From Seison nebaliae (Eukaryota > Rotifera > Pararotatoria > Seisonacea > Seisonidae): a stretch of 54,698 nucleotides of DNA. The DNA is taken from contig JALJEE010001998.1 of NCBI GenBank assembly GCA_023231475.1, positions 1 to 54,698 of the forward strand, given 5' to 3'. Below, piece after piece: positions 21,176 to 35,573 of this stretch. Every line of letters begins with the position of its first letter. Positions within the stretch are counted from its first letter, which is position 1. Both the position numbers and the translations under genes were made by a program. A model generated the notes under the pieces. It had not been told where the DNA came from, ran no database searches, and was given only the letters and a program-made list of their open reading frames with translations.

Positions 21176-24100
21176 GTTGTTGTTGTTGTTGCTGCTGATA
21201 TTCTCGTTCATTGATGCATTACTCGTATTTTTGCTACCGGTGGTGGTTGTTAATTCTTCAGTTGACGTACGATTAGCTGAATCGTTGTGTGATATATATT
21301 TATATGGATCTGATTGATCAGGTTGATCAACTGCTGTTGATTTTAAAATGGGCATCGCATTTCTATTACGTCCTCCAAAAGTTCCATCATATTCGACACC
21401 CATTGTACGTTGAAGTGTATTGAGATCGGATGATGTCTCATTTCCATATGGTGGATATGATGATTGTTGCATTGATAATTCTTGATAATGATTCTTCATC
21501 ATCGTATTCATTTGAATTGGATAATTCATATGATTGGGACTATTGACATGCATCGGATATTCATCATTTCTTAAAATAACTGGTTTCATTAATGGTCTCA
21601 AATCATAAGAATCTTGATCTTCATCGGGACAACCTTCTTCTTTATAATCGATAAAATTCTCTCGAACATCATCATTGGGATCGACACCTAACGTATATTT
21701 CTTATCTAATTTACTTCTTCTCGTAAATACGAAAAAAAATAAGACCAACAACAATACCAACATGAGACATACTAATATTGCGATGATGGCACCAATACTG
21801 AGATAAGAGGTTGAAGCACGACGTCCCTGTTGATTACAATGTCTTCCATACCATCCACTCTTACATTCACATTTATATCCAGTATTAATATAATTTATAC
21901 AATGATCCGTACCCAAAGTGGAACATGGAGGTAAAGTTAATTTACATTCATTAATATCTTCACAATATATTGGTGCTGGAGCCAACTGTCGACCACGAGG
22001 ACATTTACATTCATAATTCCTCCATAAATCTACACACAATTGAGGTGTGTGACAGGTGGAGGGTAGACAATTGCCTGAACCATCACAACCGATTTTGATA
22101 TTACTTATCTCTCGAATGATTACTCGTTTATCATATGTCCCATTTTCAGATAAGGGCAGTAAAATATTATTATAACGAACATCTCTCAAACACGAATGCA
22201 TATAATCATTTCTTATACCAACTGCACTTATTCCGAATTTGGATACTCGTGCACCTAAATAAACACTATCTGTTTCCAATTTAAAATGGTCGGGATAATT
22301 TTTTTCGAAGAATCTTCTCGGAATCAAATTCAAATCATATGTCCGATTAACGAATCGAAATATTCCATTTTCGCCCATATCCAATTCCAGAATAGCTTCT
22401 CGACCTAACCGTTCCGCTTTAACCGTATGCCACTTCCCGTCATTGACGGGTGAACCTGCCTCGATTCTCAAAATTATTTCTGCAGCCGATTCCGTTTTCC
22501 ATGGCGTTCGAATTTTCCCACATGAATATCTTAATTGAACTCGATTATCTGCTAATTCGATATAGAAATACATCGATTTATGATCACTGCCAGTTGCTTG
22601 GAAGAGTGTCTGCACTTTCGTTTCTCCACCAGACGTGTCTTGTAACGTTCGGAATTGTAACATTGCTTTCGTACTCCATTCCTTCTCATGTTCTTTCGCT
22701 CCTTTAAAGAATGGCATGATTCGATAAGAGATATAAGATCCAGCACTTAATCGATTTAATGGTGTCTGGAAATCAGCAGAAACTGATTCTTCATTACACA
22801 TGGGACCACTCCAACCAGCATCGCAAATACATTTTGCTTCTTCGAAATCCGAATAACAATAACCATTTCTTCCACAAGGTTCGTTTTGTCTAACTTGTTT
22901 CTCTCTAGCTAATTTGACACATTGATTCTCAGTTTGACTACATTCTTGAGAGATGATTGTATTTCGTTTCAGAAGTGAATTTTTCTTATTCTTATTCGAA
23001 TTATCTATCTCATTTAAAAAATCATTTTCATCATCAATTGATGTATAAGTGTTATGATAATCGACATCAATTAATTCATGATTTTGTTCAAAATTCCTCA
23101 GACATCCTTTGAATGGTTGTCTGATTAAATTATTAGGAGTAAATGTTTGTTTTCTCGAAATTCCACCCAATTGTAATGGATATGAACCAACTTCTAAATA
23201 AATGTCCTCAGGACTCAATTTCTGAACAATTTCACATTCTTCTTCATTAAAGAAAGATGTGTCACTTTGGATGGTTGAGGTGTCGGTGGAGTATTGTGGT
23301 TGACAACGATCGAGTACCAAACGCAAAAGATTATCTCCCAAATAAATATCAATACGATGCCATTTCCCATTATTAACAGCGATGGAACGACGTAGATATA
23401 ATGAATGAGTATTTTTCGAACCGATCTTAAAATGAAATTCAACTTTACCATTATGAATTTGGAGGAAGATGTAATCCTTTGATTGATAACTACCTAAATA
23501 ATCTTTCATTAATGGTCCACTATAGAATAATAATGAATCTGGTTTGGATGTGATGAATTCCAATCCAATGTGCAACTTCTCACACGTATCAAACGATTCC
23601 AACCAAACCATATTATTATTATCGCTTGTTTCTAATAAAGGATTTCGATCAGAAAAACTGATGATAGTCTCTTGACATCTCGGACCGACATTCTTTTTAT
23701 TTTTACATTGACATTTAGGTCCATCTGGTGTGTGACTACATTTGCCATCATGGAGACAAGTATCAGGTCGACCACAAACATGACCATGTGCCGTTATGAA
23801 ACGTTGTTCACTAATCGCTGTTGTTTTACAAACACCACATAATGAATCATATTCAGAATGAACTCCAATTAAAGCCGTTTCATTCGCATTGACAGCATAA
23901 CCGATTTCACGAATTAATAATCTGGGGAGACAACCGCCACCACCGGCACATTTCCATTCGGCATCATTACATGGATCGATGCCAATGTCGATCAATTTCA
24001 AACGATTTTCTTTTAATAAATTACTTAATTCTGCTTGATTCAATCTCATCATACCATTCAATTTTTGTGGTTTATATGGAGGAGATCCATGAACCGAATA

Positions 24101-27100
24101 ACGAATATCAACAATCGGATCCTGATTGAAATCTTTATCAAATCGATAAGTTGTACTGAAATTGGTCTGAGGTAGAAGTAGTCTATCTTCTAATAATTGT
24201 ATGCTGAAAATATCGATATTATTTTTATCGACTCGGAATATTTTTGCCATAAATATTTTCAATTTATCAATAATACTCAATCGATCTTGTGGCATGGACC
24301 ATCGAGTTTCAATCAATAATTCTGGTGGTAATCCAGAAATACGTAACGATCCAGAATTATATAATAATTCCTTATCGATATTTTGCATAATGACACGAAA
24401 TTCACTTTCCACTTCACCGACTGCTAACCATTTTTTATCAGTTATTCCAACTTTTATTACATATTCCCCAGGTGGTGTGTTCGCTTTCATCAATATAGCT
24501 CCCGGTGCGGATATGTTATTGATGATAATGAAATGTTGTGAGTCAATTTCATTATTAATAAATCGAAATTGTTTGTCAACTAAATCCCAATCATCTCGAT
24601 CTTCCGCATAAGCCGTACCAACAAAACCTTTAAATCCATTGTATTGAGTACGATAAGCCGAACCTCGATAATTGTAAATATGAACAAGTTTTCTCCCGGG
24701 GAAATGTCGTTGATCATTTTCATCACCAATCGTAATACGAATTTTAGTTTTGCGTTTATTAGGCGGATTAGCATTATCACTCAACTCGATAGGTAAATCA
24801 TAATAATGGGAACATGTTGGTTTTGGCGTACAATTTGGATCTTCGCGATCAAACGACATAGCTGATTTAATATCACCGATCGGTTTCTTACCATTCGGTT
24901 TTGTAACATCTAAATAAAAGAATGATTTACTCACATCCGGCCACACATAAGTGACAGATGATGGATCTGATGGATCTTGAGGTTCGAATCGATAACTTTC
25001 ATTTGCAGGAATAATCATGGAAATATCTTTATCAAAATGAATATCATCATTATCTTTCGTTTCGATCGTTTCAACGAGAGTTTTGATATCACTATTCTCG
25101 TAAAGAATTGGAGAATAATGACGGGCTAGTTGCGGTGCAGTATCATCAATATCTTTAATGCGAATCGTTAAAATTGCCTTTCCCGTCAATTGAGGTTGTC
25201 CATGATCTTTAGCGAATATTTGTACGGACATCACTGAATGTTCTTCTCGGTCGATTTTCGATTGGAGAATTATTCGTCCTTCTTCATCAATTCGTAATAA
25301 TCGTCGATAACGTTTCTCCACAAAGAAATCGAATAAACGATTCTCTTCATCACTATCATTATCGATTGCAGAGAATTGGAATAATTCTGTGCCGATTGGC
25401 GTATTTTCATATATCTCAATTTCTTTCATTGATGGTGTAAATATCGGTTCTTCATCATTAAAATCATGGACATTAATATGGACTGTTGTAATGGCTTTTG
25501 GATGTGCAGGATTGGCATCTTTGGCTGATATGGTTAATTTGAATGCTCTTTGATTATCTGGATAATCGAAATTTACTTGACGATCAATTTTAATGATTCC
25601 TGAATTCAAATTTGAATCGGTATCAACTTTAAAATAATTGGATGGACCACAATTCATTGTAAGAGAATTGGACATCGGTTGATCGTTGTAGAAGAAAGAT
25701 AATTGATCATTATAAACAGTTAATTGTTGATCTTGTCCAACACATTCACTTTCTAATGCATATGTTAATCGAGCATTTATTCCAATATCTTCATCTTCAG
25801 CTGTTACTGTAGTGACGATATATTCTTCCGGCATATGTTCTCCAATATGTGCCACAGAACTTTTAATCGTAAATTTCGGTGCTTTATCATTAATATCTGA
25901 TACATATATAGTGAATGGTTTCGTCACTTTCTTCCCCAAACCATCAGTTGCTGATATTTCGATGATATATTTATCAATAATCTCTCGATCCAATGGGGCA
26001 ACATTCAATTTCAATTCTCCACTTTTCGCATCAATCGTAAAAATGTCTTTACCATTTTGCTTCTTATTCTCTACGATTAAAAAACTGATGTCAGCATGAC
26101 CATCTTCATTCGGATCGTCACGATCACTTGCTTTCACTTTCGTTATTACTTGTCCAATTGGTGTATCTTCAGCTACTCGTGCTTTCATTTCACCATGGAA
26201 ATCTGGTGCATTATCATTAATATCTTGAAGATGAACTTTTACTTCACCAACTCCATGTAATGATTCACCACTTCTTCCGCCTTCATCTTTCGCAATAATA
26301 TTAAATGACCAAACTGGTCGTCCTTTAGGTAAATCGCGATCAAGTGGCCGATGTAGTAATATCTCTCCCGTAAATTCGTCAATTGTAAATGTTCCATTAT
26401 TTTCGAAAGGTGTCTCGATAAAATAACGAATATCAGTCGGACGATTACTATCCAAATCCGTCGCCTTTACCGTCAATAAGGATAAAGGCGTATTCTCTTC
26501 TTCTTCCTTTATACTCACCACATAAGGCGATTGAACAAAAAATGGAGCATTATCATTCGTATCTTCAATCTCTATATTGACCACACCCGTACTCTGATGC
26601 AGACCGTCGGATACCATCAATTTTAATTGATAACTTTTCTTCTTTTCATAATCGACTGGTCTCATCACAAACAATTGTCCGAATGTTGGATGAATGCCAA
26701 AGACACTACCCTCATTTCCATCAACAATCGAATAAGTCAAATGAGAAATATGATCATCATCAGTTGCTTGAATTGTTGCTATGTCTTCTCTCAGTTCTGC
26801 ATCTTCTGGAACTTTGTAAATGATGGACGATAAATTTCCGTTGAATTTCGGCACTTTATCATTCTCATCACCGATTGCTATCTTTATCGTAGCCACACCT
26901 TGATTATTAGTATAAGATAACAATCCTTTTCTTAAACGATATGCCGTATAATTAGTTGGTCGTTTCGGTTTGGGTAAATCGGTAGGCGATCCATCAACCG
27001 CCACAATTTGCACATAATAAACATCTCGATGTTCACGATCTAAACGTCGTGTAGTATAAATCTCTCCCGTGTATTTATTGACACGAAAAGCATCAGTGTC

Positions 27101-30100
27101 TGTCAAGAAATATGTGATCTTATTATTTGGAGATGTGATGTCTTTATCCGTCGCCACTATTTGTGTCACATAAGTTCCTGGTAGTTGATTCTCTCTCACT
27201 TGAGCGGTATACGTTGTCGTTTCAAATTGTGGAATATTATCATTTAAATCGATCAATTCGATTGTTAATGTCGTTTTACTGTCGAGTGGATGAAATGCAG
27301 CATTCTGAATTTTCACCGTCAAATTGTACACTCGTTTAACTTCAGCGTCAAGACTTTTATATACCTTTATGTCCGCTATTCTCTTTCCAAAATGATCAGT
27401 ATATGTATGAATATAAAAGCTCTCCGGTGATGGTTTTGGAGATAATTCATAAAAAACGGCATTATTCTCTTTATAGTTCGATAGAGCACGAACGGTAGTG
27501 ACAACGGTATTAATTTCAGCTAATTCAGAAATTCGAAATGTTCTACTGAATCGTTCTAAAGTCTCATTTGTAAAATATGGAGGAGATTCATTTTCTACCG
27601 TCGCCATTGTAATGATTAATGGAATTGCTGTCGATCTTCCACCTCCGTCAATCGCTTCAACTAACATTCGATACTTACGTTGATGACTATTGAGAACTTC
27701 ATATAATCGAACATCACCACTGACTGAATCGATAATGAAAAAATCGACATCTTTCTCATGATATTTATCACTCTTCAAATAATAATTAACACGACCATTA
27801 ATATCAGCATCTGGATCTTTAGCACTTACTCGTAAAAGTGGTCGGGTTGAATTGACGTAAAGATGTTTGTCATGACTCGACAATAAAGCGACAATCTCTT
27901 TGAACATTGGACTGGAAATATGAGCAATATTCTTTTCAATGATATCCGTTTGAAACATTGGGGAATTATCATTCTCATCCGTTATCCTCACTTTTATCGT
28001 ACACAGAGCTGATAATGGCGATTCACCACGATCCGTCGCTTGTACAGTCAAAGTAAATTCACGATCTGATGCAATTTCACGATCAAATGATCTTCGACTG
28101 GAAATCAATCCACTGGTAATATCAATCTCGAAATTCTCATTAAGTTTCGGAACGAAAGCATATTCAATTTCACCATTCTCATCACGATCTACATCCGTCG
28201 CTTTCACTTGTAATACTGGTTGATTTGCCAAATTATTTTCTCGGAGGAAAGTGGGAGTATATGATTCACAATTATCAAATTTCGGTGCATGATCATTCTC
28301 ATCTTTCACCGCAATCCATATATGAGCAATAGTTCGATGAAGACGATTTTTTAATTGAACTCCATTCACTAACTTCTTACAACAAGCACCATCATCTGTC
28401 ATATGTACATCGAACTTATAATCACGTCGACCACCTTCAATTCGACCGTTCTTCTTCACAGTAATAACACCCGACGACTTATCGATGACAAACGGTAAAG
28501 ATCTATCTGTTGAATTGATGGAGAATCTGATATTATCACCATCAGGATCCACCGCTTGAATCGATGTGACGAATGCATGAGGTCTCGCCGTTTCTGCTAT
28601 TTTCACAGGAATTAAACTGTCGGGATATCCGATCAATTTCGGAGGTTGATCGTTTACATTCAGAACATGAATTACTAATCGAAGTGAACTGCTCAATCGT
28701 TCCGGTGTACCATTATCAGTTGCCGTAATTTGAAGACGATAAATTCCATCTTTAATATAATCATAATCTAAAGGTTTTGTTATTCGAATAATAGCGGATG
28801 ATACAACAGCTTGATGTCTCACTGGTTCTCTTGCAACTTTGGTCGTTTGTGGAACTATCTCAAAATTCAACGTATCACTCAATGACCATGAAATTCTTGC
28901 ATTATTTCCTGAATCTCGATCTTCCACACTCACCAAATAAACCTGCTTCCCTATAGGACTATCTTCTGGTATGTTCAATACATGATATTCCGCCACATCA
29001 AATTGAGGAGAATTATCATTCACATCTTTCATCTCGATGGAAAAATGAGAATATGAAGTCAAATGACCACATCCTTTCTGCGTAGCGAATACCCAAACAT
29101 CAAACGAATGGAAATTTGTTTCATAATCGAGTGATTTTATTAAAATAATCTCGCCCGTTTGTCTCGAAATATCGAACCATTCCGATCTCCTCTCTTTCTT
29201 ATCATCACCAAACAATGAATAAGATACACCATATTGACAGAATGGTTTCACTGTCACATTCATCACATTTAAATGTAACGGCGAATTCTCTTCCACTTGT
29301 ATGGGATGGGATAATTTTAAAAATTGTGGTGGTACATCTCCAGGTTTGACATTCAATTTCAATTGAATTTGCTGTTTCTCAATTCCATTCAAATCTTCTG
29401 CGATAACTGTCAATTGAATATAATCATTCGTATGTTCTCCGGTAAATTGAATGATTCCATTCTTGTCATCGATAGCGAATGATGTTACATATCTCGTATC
29501 ATTCACATTAATGATTGAATATCGAATTCTTGGATGTAAATCAACATCTTTCGCTTTCACTCGAAATATCTGATTTGGTAACGCTAATCTCTCTCTCGCC
29601 ATCATATCTAAAGCAGCTGTATAAGGCAATGGTTCCAGTGGCATATCCCATTCTGGTAATTCGTCATTAATATCGATAATTCGAAAAATGAATTTCTTTT
29701 TCAATTGTTTCAACTTTTTCGATTTCATATTCCTTATATCAATACTAAATTTGACTTCTGCCGTTTTCTCTCGATCGAAAGTTTTCTTTACGATAATCTT
29801 TCCCAAATAATTCATTTTCAAATATGAATCTATATCTGGTAATGTATCAGAGAGAAATTGAATTTTCATGGATTCATATGGATTATTGATCAAATTCAAA
29901 TTGACTTCTGCATTCCCTACTAAACCAATGTGTCGTTCATTCACTTTGAATAACTGAACATTATCGTCATGTTGCAATTGGGAAATATCACCGTTTGTAT
30001 CAACTCCAATTTCATCATTAACATTATGAATATCATCATCTTCTTCAATAGATCTTGCACGACGACGTCTTCCAATTTTTGGGATAAAATTGATTTTCTT

Positions 30101-31114
30101 CTCATCACTAAAATTTGAGGAAAAAACGTTCAATTGCAACTGAAATGGAATCGTTATATTGAAAAAGTTCAATTTGTTATTGTGACAATTAAATGAAATA
30201 TCATTTAAATTGTTTGATAATAAAAGCGATTGATTGGCATTAACCAAATTCATTCCCAATTTGAATTGGTAATTTATCCAATCGTCATCATTCTCTTCCA
30301 TCGAATTCAGACAAAGATCAAGATTTTTAAAAAATTCATTAAAACTATCGAATTCGAACGATTTATATAAGAGTTGTCGAGCACTTGACGAAATATGAAA
30401 TTTATTAATTTTCTTTTTCATTTTTAAATTGAGGGTAATAATTGGCAGATCATTTTCTCTATCAAACGAGAAATATTGAAACAATTCATCAAATATTATT
30501 TGTTTTTCTCGTTGTTTTTGTTTTTGTGTTTCGAATTGAACGAAACCGTCAAGCAAAAATGTGAGATAACTTTTGAGGAAATCAATTGGAATATTAATAT
30601 TTTCTGATGATAATTCATCAATGAGAAAATTAAAAGAATTCGATGTTAATTGGAGTATTTGTGAAATCGTTATACGATTCATGTCTGTCAAATTACAATT
30701 AATGTCGTCAATGAAAATTGTTGAAATTTCATTATCAAAAATCAATTTCATACAATTCGTTTGATTTATATGATTATTATTATTAATATTATTATTATTG
30801 TTAAATCTGGATAATGGACAGATGGTAGAATAATTGCAATTCTTATAGATTATATCATAGATTTGTTTGGTGATCTTATCACTTATCATTATCAATTCTC
30901 TTCCCATCAGTATATTATCGAGATTATAATTAAGTTGGAAATTTGAAGCATCTATGTCGATCATTGATAAATCGTTGATCAAATGCTTATTCTCTTCCAT
31001 GAATTCCATAAGACGTTCTTCGTGACGAATTGTTGGTAAGAGCTGTTGGACTAATGCCATCACCGATGATGATAAATAAATTAAGATTAGAAGAGAAATT
31101 TGATAAAGTTTCAT
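20813..31114 (-). CDS. CadN: Neural cadherin (CadN), intronless
   Basis: 3,433 aa in one uninterrupted frame. Residues 1-20 form a signal peptide ending SSSVMA. A pro-region carries a dibasic-rich RRRRARS near residues 349-355, a plausible furin site. About 16 cadherin repeats follow, marked by linkers such as DVNDNSPQF, DENDHAPKF, DLNDNIPQF, DTNDNAPFF and DINDKAPKF. Next comes the arthropod N-cadherin insert: EGF-like Cys modules alternating with two laminin-G domains, including CGRNGYCYSDF and CDAGWSGPMC, and a DINEC calcium-binding EGF. One membrane segment (IGAIIAILVCLMLVLLLVLFFF) precedes FTRRSK. The cytoplasmic tail retains DVRENFIDYKEEG and SYDLRPL, matching the classic cadherin juxtamembrane/catenin region, then an Asn-rich tail. 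The protein should mediate calcium-dependent homophilic adhesion and bind catenins. An AATAAA overlaps the stop codon. In flies the gene is heavily split and alternatively spliced; here it is one exon. Confidence 0.95.
21145..21196 (-). repeat. (AAT)n-(AAC)n coding microsatellite, poly-Asn in CadN tail
   Basis: About ten ATT units followed by about six GTT units on the plus strand; on the coding strand AAC then AAT codons giving a run of about 16 Asn in the cytoplasmic tail. The AAT part is nearly pure and likely length-variable. Confidence 0.9.
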
Positions 31115-34100
31115 TTTAAAATTGTTCTTTATGAGAAATACTTTGGTTGATTGAATTGTCTCGATTAGTTTATGGCATTATGTTTCGTAAAAATTCCATC
31201 ACTTATTGAAATGAATGAAGCGAATTGTCGATCATTCCACTGACCTGATTCTTCGAGTAACTGAATGAAAAGATGAATAAAGAAAAAACTAAGAAATGGA
31301 ATAAAAGAGAAATTAATTTTCGATTTATTCCATAAACAGATTTATTAACAGAAGCAACACTTCCATTTAATGGATACGATGACAGAAAATAGTTTCGTTT
31401 CAGGAAATAAGGAGAAATGAAGTGACTCGTACCATTCCTCGTCTTTTCTTAAAATACTCATTGCGGTGTATCTTTTCGACGAAAACAAATGTGTAACGTA
31501 TACACAATACAATCAGTTAGTCTTCTGTGAGTCTCCTCAGAGAACCCACATAAGATTTGCTGCCATAAAAAACTAAAAGAATCTCTTCTTTCTTTTTTAG
31601 TTTCGAGGAAGAAATGATAGATTTACGGAAGTCATTTTCTAACCTACAGCACGATATTATACATCGATATAATAAAGAAAACATTATGTGGTAGATAGAG
31701 AGTCAATCTGCGGAATTTGCTTTTCAATTCAACTGACGAACAGTGTACATGTCCCCTAAAAGTTGAGGGAGATGTAGTGGTGTTATCTATGTTCATTAAA
31801 TATGCAAAATGTGAACAATTAATTCGGGAAATGATATAAAATTGCTCTAATAGTGACAAGCAATTTAGTTAAAATGAAAGCGAATGAACTGCTGCAGCCT
31901 GCAGGAAATCCTCCATATGATATCTATCCAGATGAAGTCTTCTAACCAGAAGAATTCTGTTAATGAAAAAACGAAATTTCCGTAATTTTATCAGTACAAT
32001 ATGATTGAAGTAAGACGTTATACATTATGTATGTCATTTCTTTTTCGAAAACAGACAAACATCCATTAGAAGATCATCATTACTTTCGACAGATTCTATC
32101 AACAAATATATTAAAAACCGATTTTTCTAATAAAGAAACGTTTTCATAAAACAACATTTATCTTTTATCGCCTTCTTTTGATGAATTCATCAGTAATTAT
32201 TGTAATGAATTTCCAAAATTTCTCTTGTAAAACTTCTGTAAAAACCTTTTTAAAAAGATTTCTTATTAATAAAATTCTGTTAAGATTTACATGAATTATT
32301 ATTAATTCCATCTAATATGCCGCATAACTATAATTTTATTCATTATATTACTCGAGAAAGACTCAACAATTTGGTAAATAGAAAGGAATGCTAATGAGGA
32401 AAGGAGAAGATGCAAGGAAAATAACTTCTTCATTCTAACTCTTACTTTGTGAAATTATCTAATAAATAAATTCTTTTAATTGTGTCACATCATCAGAATA
32501 GAACCGACCAATATGTATGTGATGCTTAATTGAAGTGAATTAACATTATTTTTAGACGAAATCACTTAAGAATGAATGAAGACATAACATTCTTTCGAAT
32601 ATGCTAAACATGACACTTTACTTCACATGACGACATTGAAAATGTTGTCTCTATATATTTCATTCTATTCTTCTTCCACCATCATTTTGAAGGAAATGAG
32701 GAGATAAACAATTATGAATTGTCATTAACTAAGTATGTGAGTGGAAAAACAAATGTTGGGGTTGCATTAGATGAATATCGCGCTAAGTCCAAGAAAAAAT
32801 AGATTTATTATTTATCGAAAATTTCCTATTAAATACTACTGAATTTCAAAAGGAATAAATAAATAATAAAAAATTCAATAATATTCGTAAAACGTGAGAA
32901 AACATCCATTTGATTCGATAGTGGATATCTGAATGTCGTTTAATCAATATTTACAAAAGAAAAAAGATTCATTTCATACCCAAACCTCTTGATTTACTAT
33001 AAAAAAAATTCTTTTCATACCAAAAAAATCTCCATTTGGATAATAAAAGAGAAACATGTGAAATTCCTGACATACATATCGGGATAATATTTATATTCGT
33101 CGGTCCTTTGTTTCAGTTTTACCATTTTTCATAATTCTTTAATTACTGATCATTATTCAGCGTTCAAATAAATATTGCCTTTTAACAAAAATTTGATCGA
33201 TAATAAATATAATTTGGAGAGGAAAATTATTGTAATAAAAAAAAACCATAAAATTATCTACCCAATTTCTTTCAAATTTTTCTTATTTATTTTTTTCATT
33301 TTTCTTACAATATAAGACTTATATGTATTATTGGTTATTCTCGTAAAAGAATTCCTTACAAATAACAACTCAACCATAAATACTTCTAAATCAGAATACA
33401 ACAAATAAACAATCTTCATTAGAAACTTAAAATACATAAAACGAAGATTAGTTTGAGAAAAAAACCCTAAAACTAATTTGATTGTTCTTTAAAATGTTAC
33501 GATGAAACGTTCAGATACAATTGTTCAACAACCAAACTTTTCCAGGAGTTTCGTTCGTAGTGAATAATAAGGCTGAACTACAACTCTTAACTACCCCATT
33601 TTAGTGCGTCAACAATGAAATTGTAATGACTATCTTTTACGTAATTTATCACTTCACATTCATAATCAATTTACAAAGTTACCTTATCGTAAAAATGATC
33701 GTTAAAAGAAAGGTAGAAAATCAATAAAGAAAAAAGAAACGGAACATCTCATATCACTAACAAACGGAGTAGTTTTTAAACGAACTTCACAATCATTTTT
33801 CGAAGTATTATTATTGTTGATGAAAAATTTTATAACAACAAAAATGATGTCGATTGAGACTCTTGGATTCTATTCCTTCAACCAAAAGGATTTGGGTTTG
33901 CAGGCATAATTCTCTGTTTTTCTCATTATTATATTATTCTTATGTTGTGGATTATTATCGTTCGTGAAAGGGTGGAATCGTATGTGAAGTCCTTAAAAAG
34001 AATCTGTATATTCTCATCCATCAGTTCCTTTCACCATCACTTTTCATCATTTTTACTGCTATATGTAACGAGATACATTCAACATTTCGATGTACATATG

Positions 34101-35573
34101 TCTGTATCTATTATTTATATTTTTCTCTTTTCTTCGTATGTTGAGCGAATTTTGGTGAATATTCCCTTTTTGGCTGTTCTCTACTGGTACTAAGGTTCAT
34201 TTTATCAACAAGAATCTACTACATTTACGGACATACATCTGGCTGGTTAATTTTGATGTGTAAATAGATGAGAATGGATAAGACCAAATGAACAGAATTT
34301 AAATGATAATATCATTATAGAATATTATAAGAAATTCATTTGTATCAATCAACGAAGTCATATGTAAATGATCGATATCGATTTTTTATTCATGATTTAA
34401 ATGAAAGAAATAATTAATTCTCTCTCGGTGATGGATATTATCAGAGAAACTTTCATTTTTATACTTTCTCTTCTTTCTCACAATTATTATTTCTTATGTG
34501 CTTAACTTCTTCTTTCGTATTATCTCGTGCTCTAGAAAGACTCAAGAACGTACAACACACATTTCACTCGGGAGAAGGAATGACCAATTTAATGAATATA
34601 ATTCACACACACATAGAGAAGAAGAATAGACTGTTGTGGTTATGTAGAGGCAAATCGTTGTTATTTCTCATAAATAAACCTATTTGTCGGTACATGTACG
34701 TTTAATAAAATAGTTTACGTCTAGGTCTACAACCGCAATTTCCTTCCATTTATTCAGTTTAGCGACTTAAACTAGCATTGAGTAAAAGATTGGTAAACAT
34801 CATCCATTCAGCTGGTGGCAAGAGATAAAACTGAATCATATGTTACTCTATTTACTCCAGATACTTATCATATTAAAAATTTTATTGATTTAATTTCCTA
34901 TTAATCAATCTCCATTCTACCAACTAATATATTATCTCTTATTCTCTTCGATAACAATTATATACGACTAGTAGTGCTCAGTACTAGAAGTGCTAGAAAA
35001 TATCAGTACTTGAACTGATTAATGCAAGTGTATATTAAGTCAAAATAAGAAAAAATGTATATGTTTTCAATTTCTATATAAGTTTCGAGTGGAATGTATA
35101 TAATTCTTGATTCTACTTTATGCATCATTCTCAACCATATCCCGTACCATATACGAACCGATTTGCTAAATTCGATTGATTTTTAATTCACCGATACTTC
35201 TCCTATGTTTCCCATAAGTCCTCAATCATATTCTCTCATTAAAAATTGAAGCCTATGAGTTCTGGTATTCTAAAGAGTTTTAACGAATAATAATTTTCTA
35301 AAGTAACACATCCACCAAATAAGTCAATTCTCCTTCAGACAAATCCAATTCTTAATTATCTAAAAAGGAAATTTCAACAAGAAAATTGCTAAATGAAATT
35401 TTATTCAAAAATAAATATTGTGAACAATCTCCCTTAGAATAAGGATTAAAATGAAATAGATATTTCGAGGACGGAAAAAGACAAATGAATAAATTTATAA
35501 AATCAATCTACATATGAAGAATTATTGGAAGAATTGTCAATTTTCTCTCACAAATTTCCAATGATTTCATACA
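31115..35573. other. 4.4-kb region upstream of CadN
   Basis: Between the CadN start and the 3' end of SDF4. Only short unsupported ORFs. It should contain the CadN promoter and possibly untranslated exons or enhancers. At 34975-35025 there is a cluster of AGTACT and AGTGCT units forming small imperfect palindromes. No transposon or RNA gene was recognised. Confidence 0.5.

Noticed and set aside
21114-21317. Plus-strand poly-Leu ORF in CadN
   Set aside because: Antisense of the Asn microsatellite in the cadherin tail.
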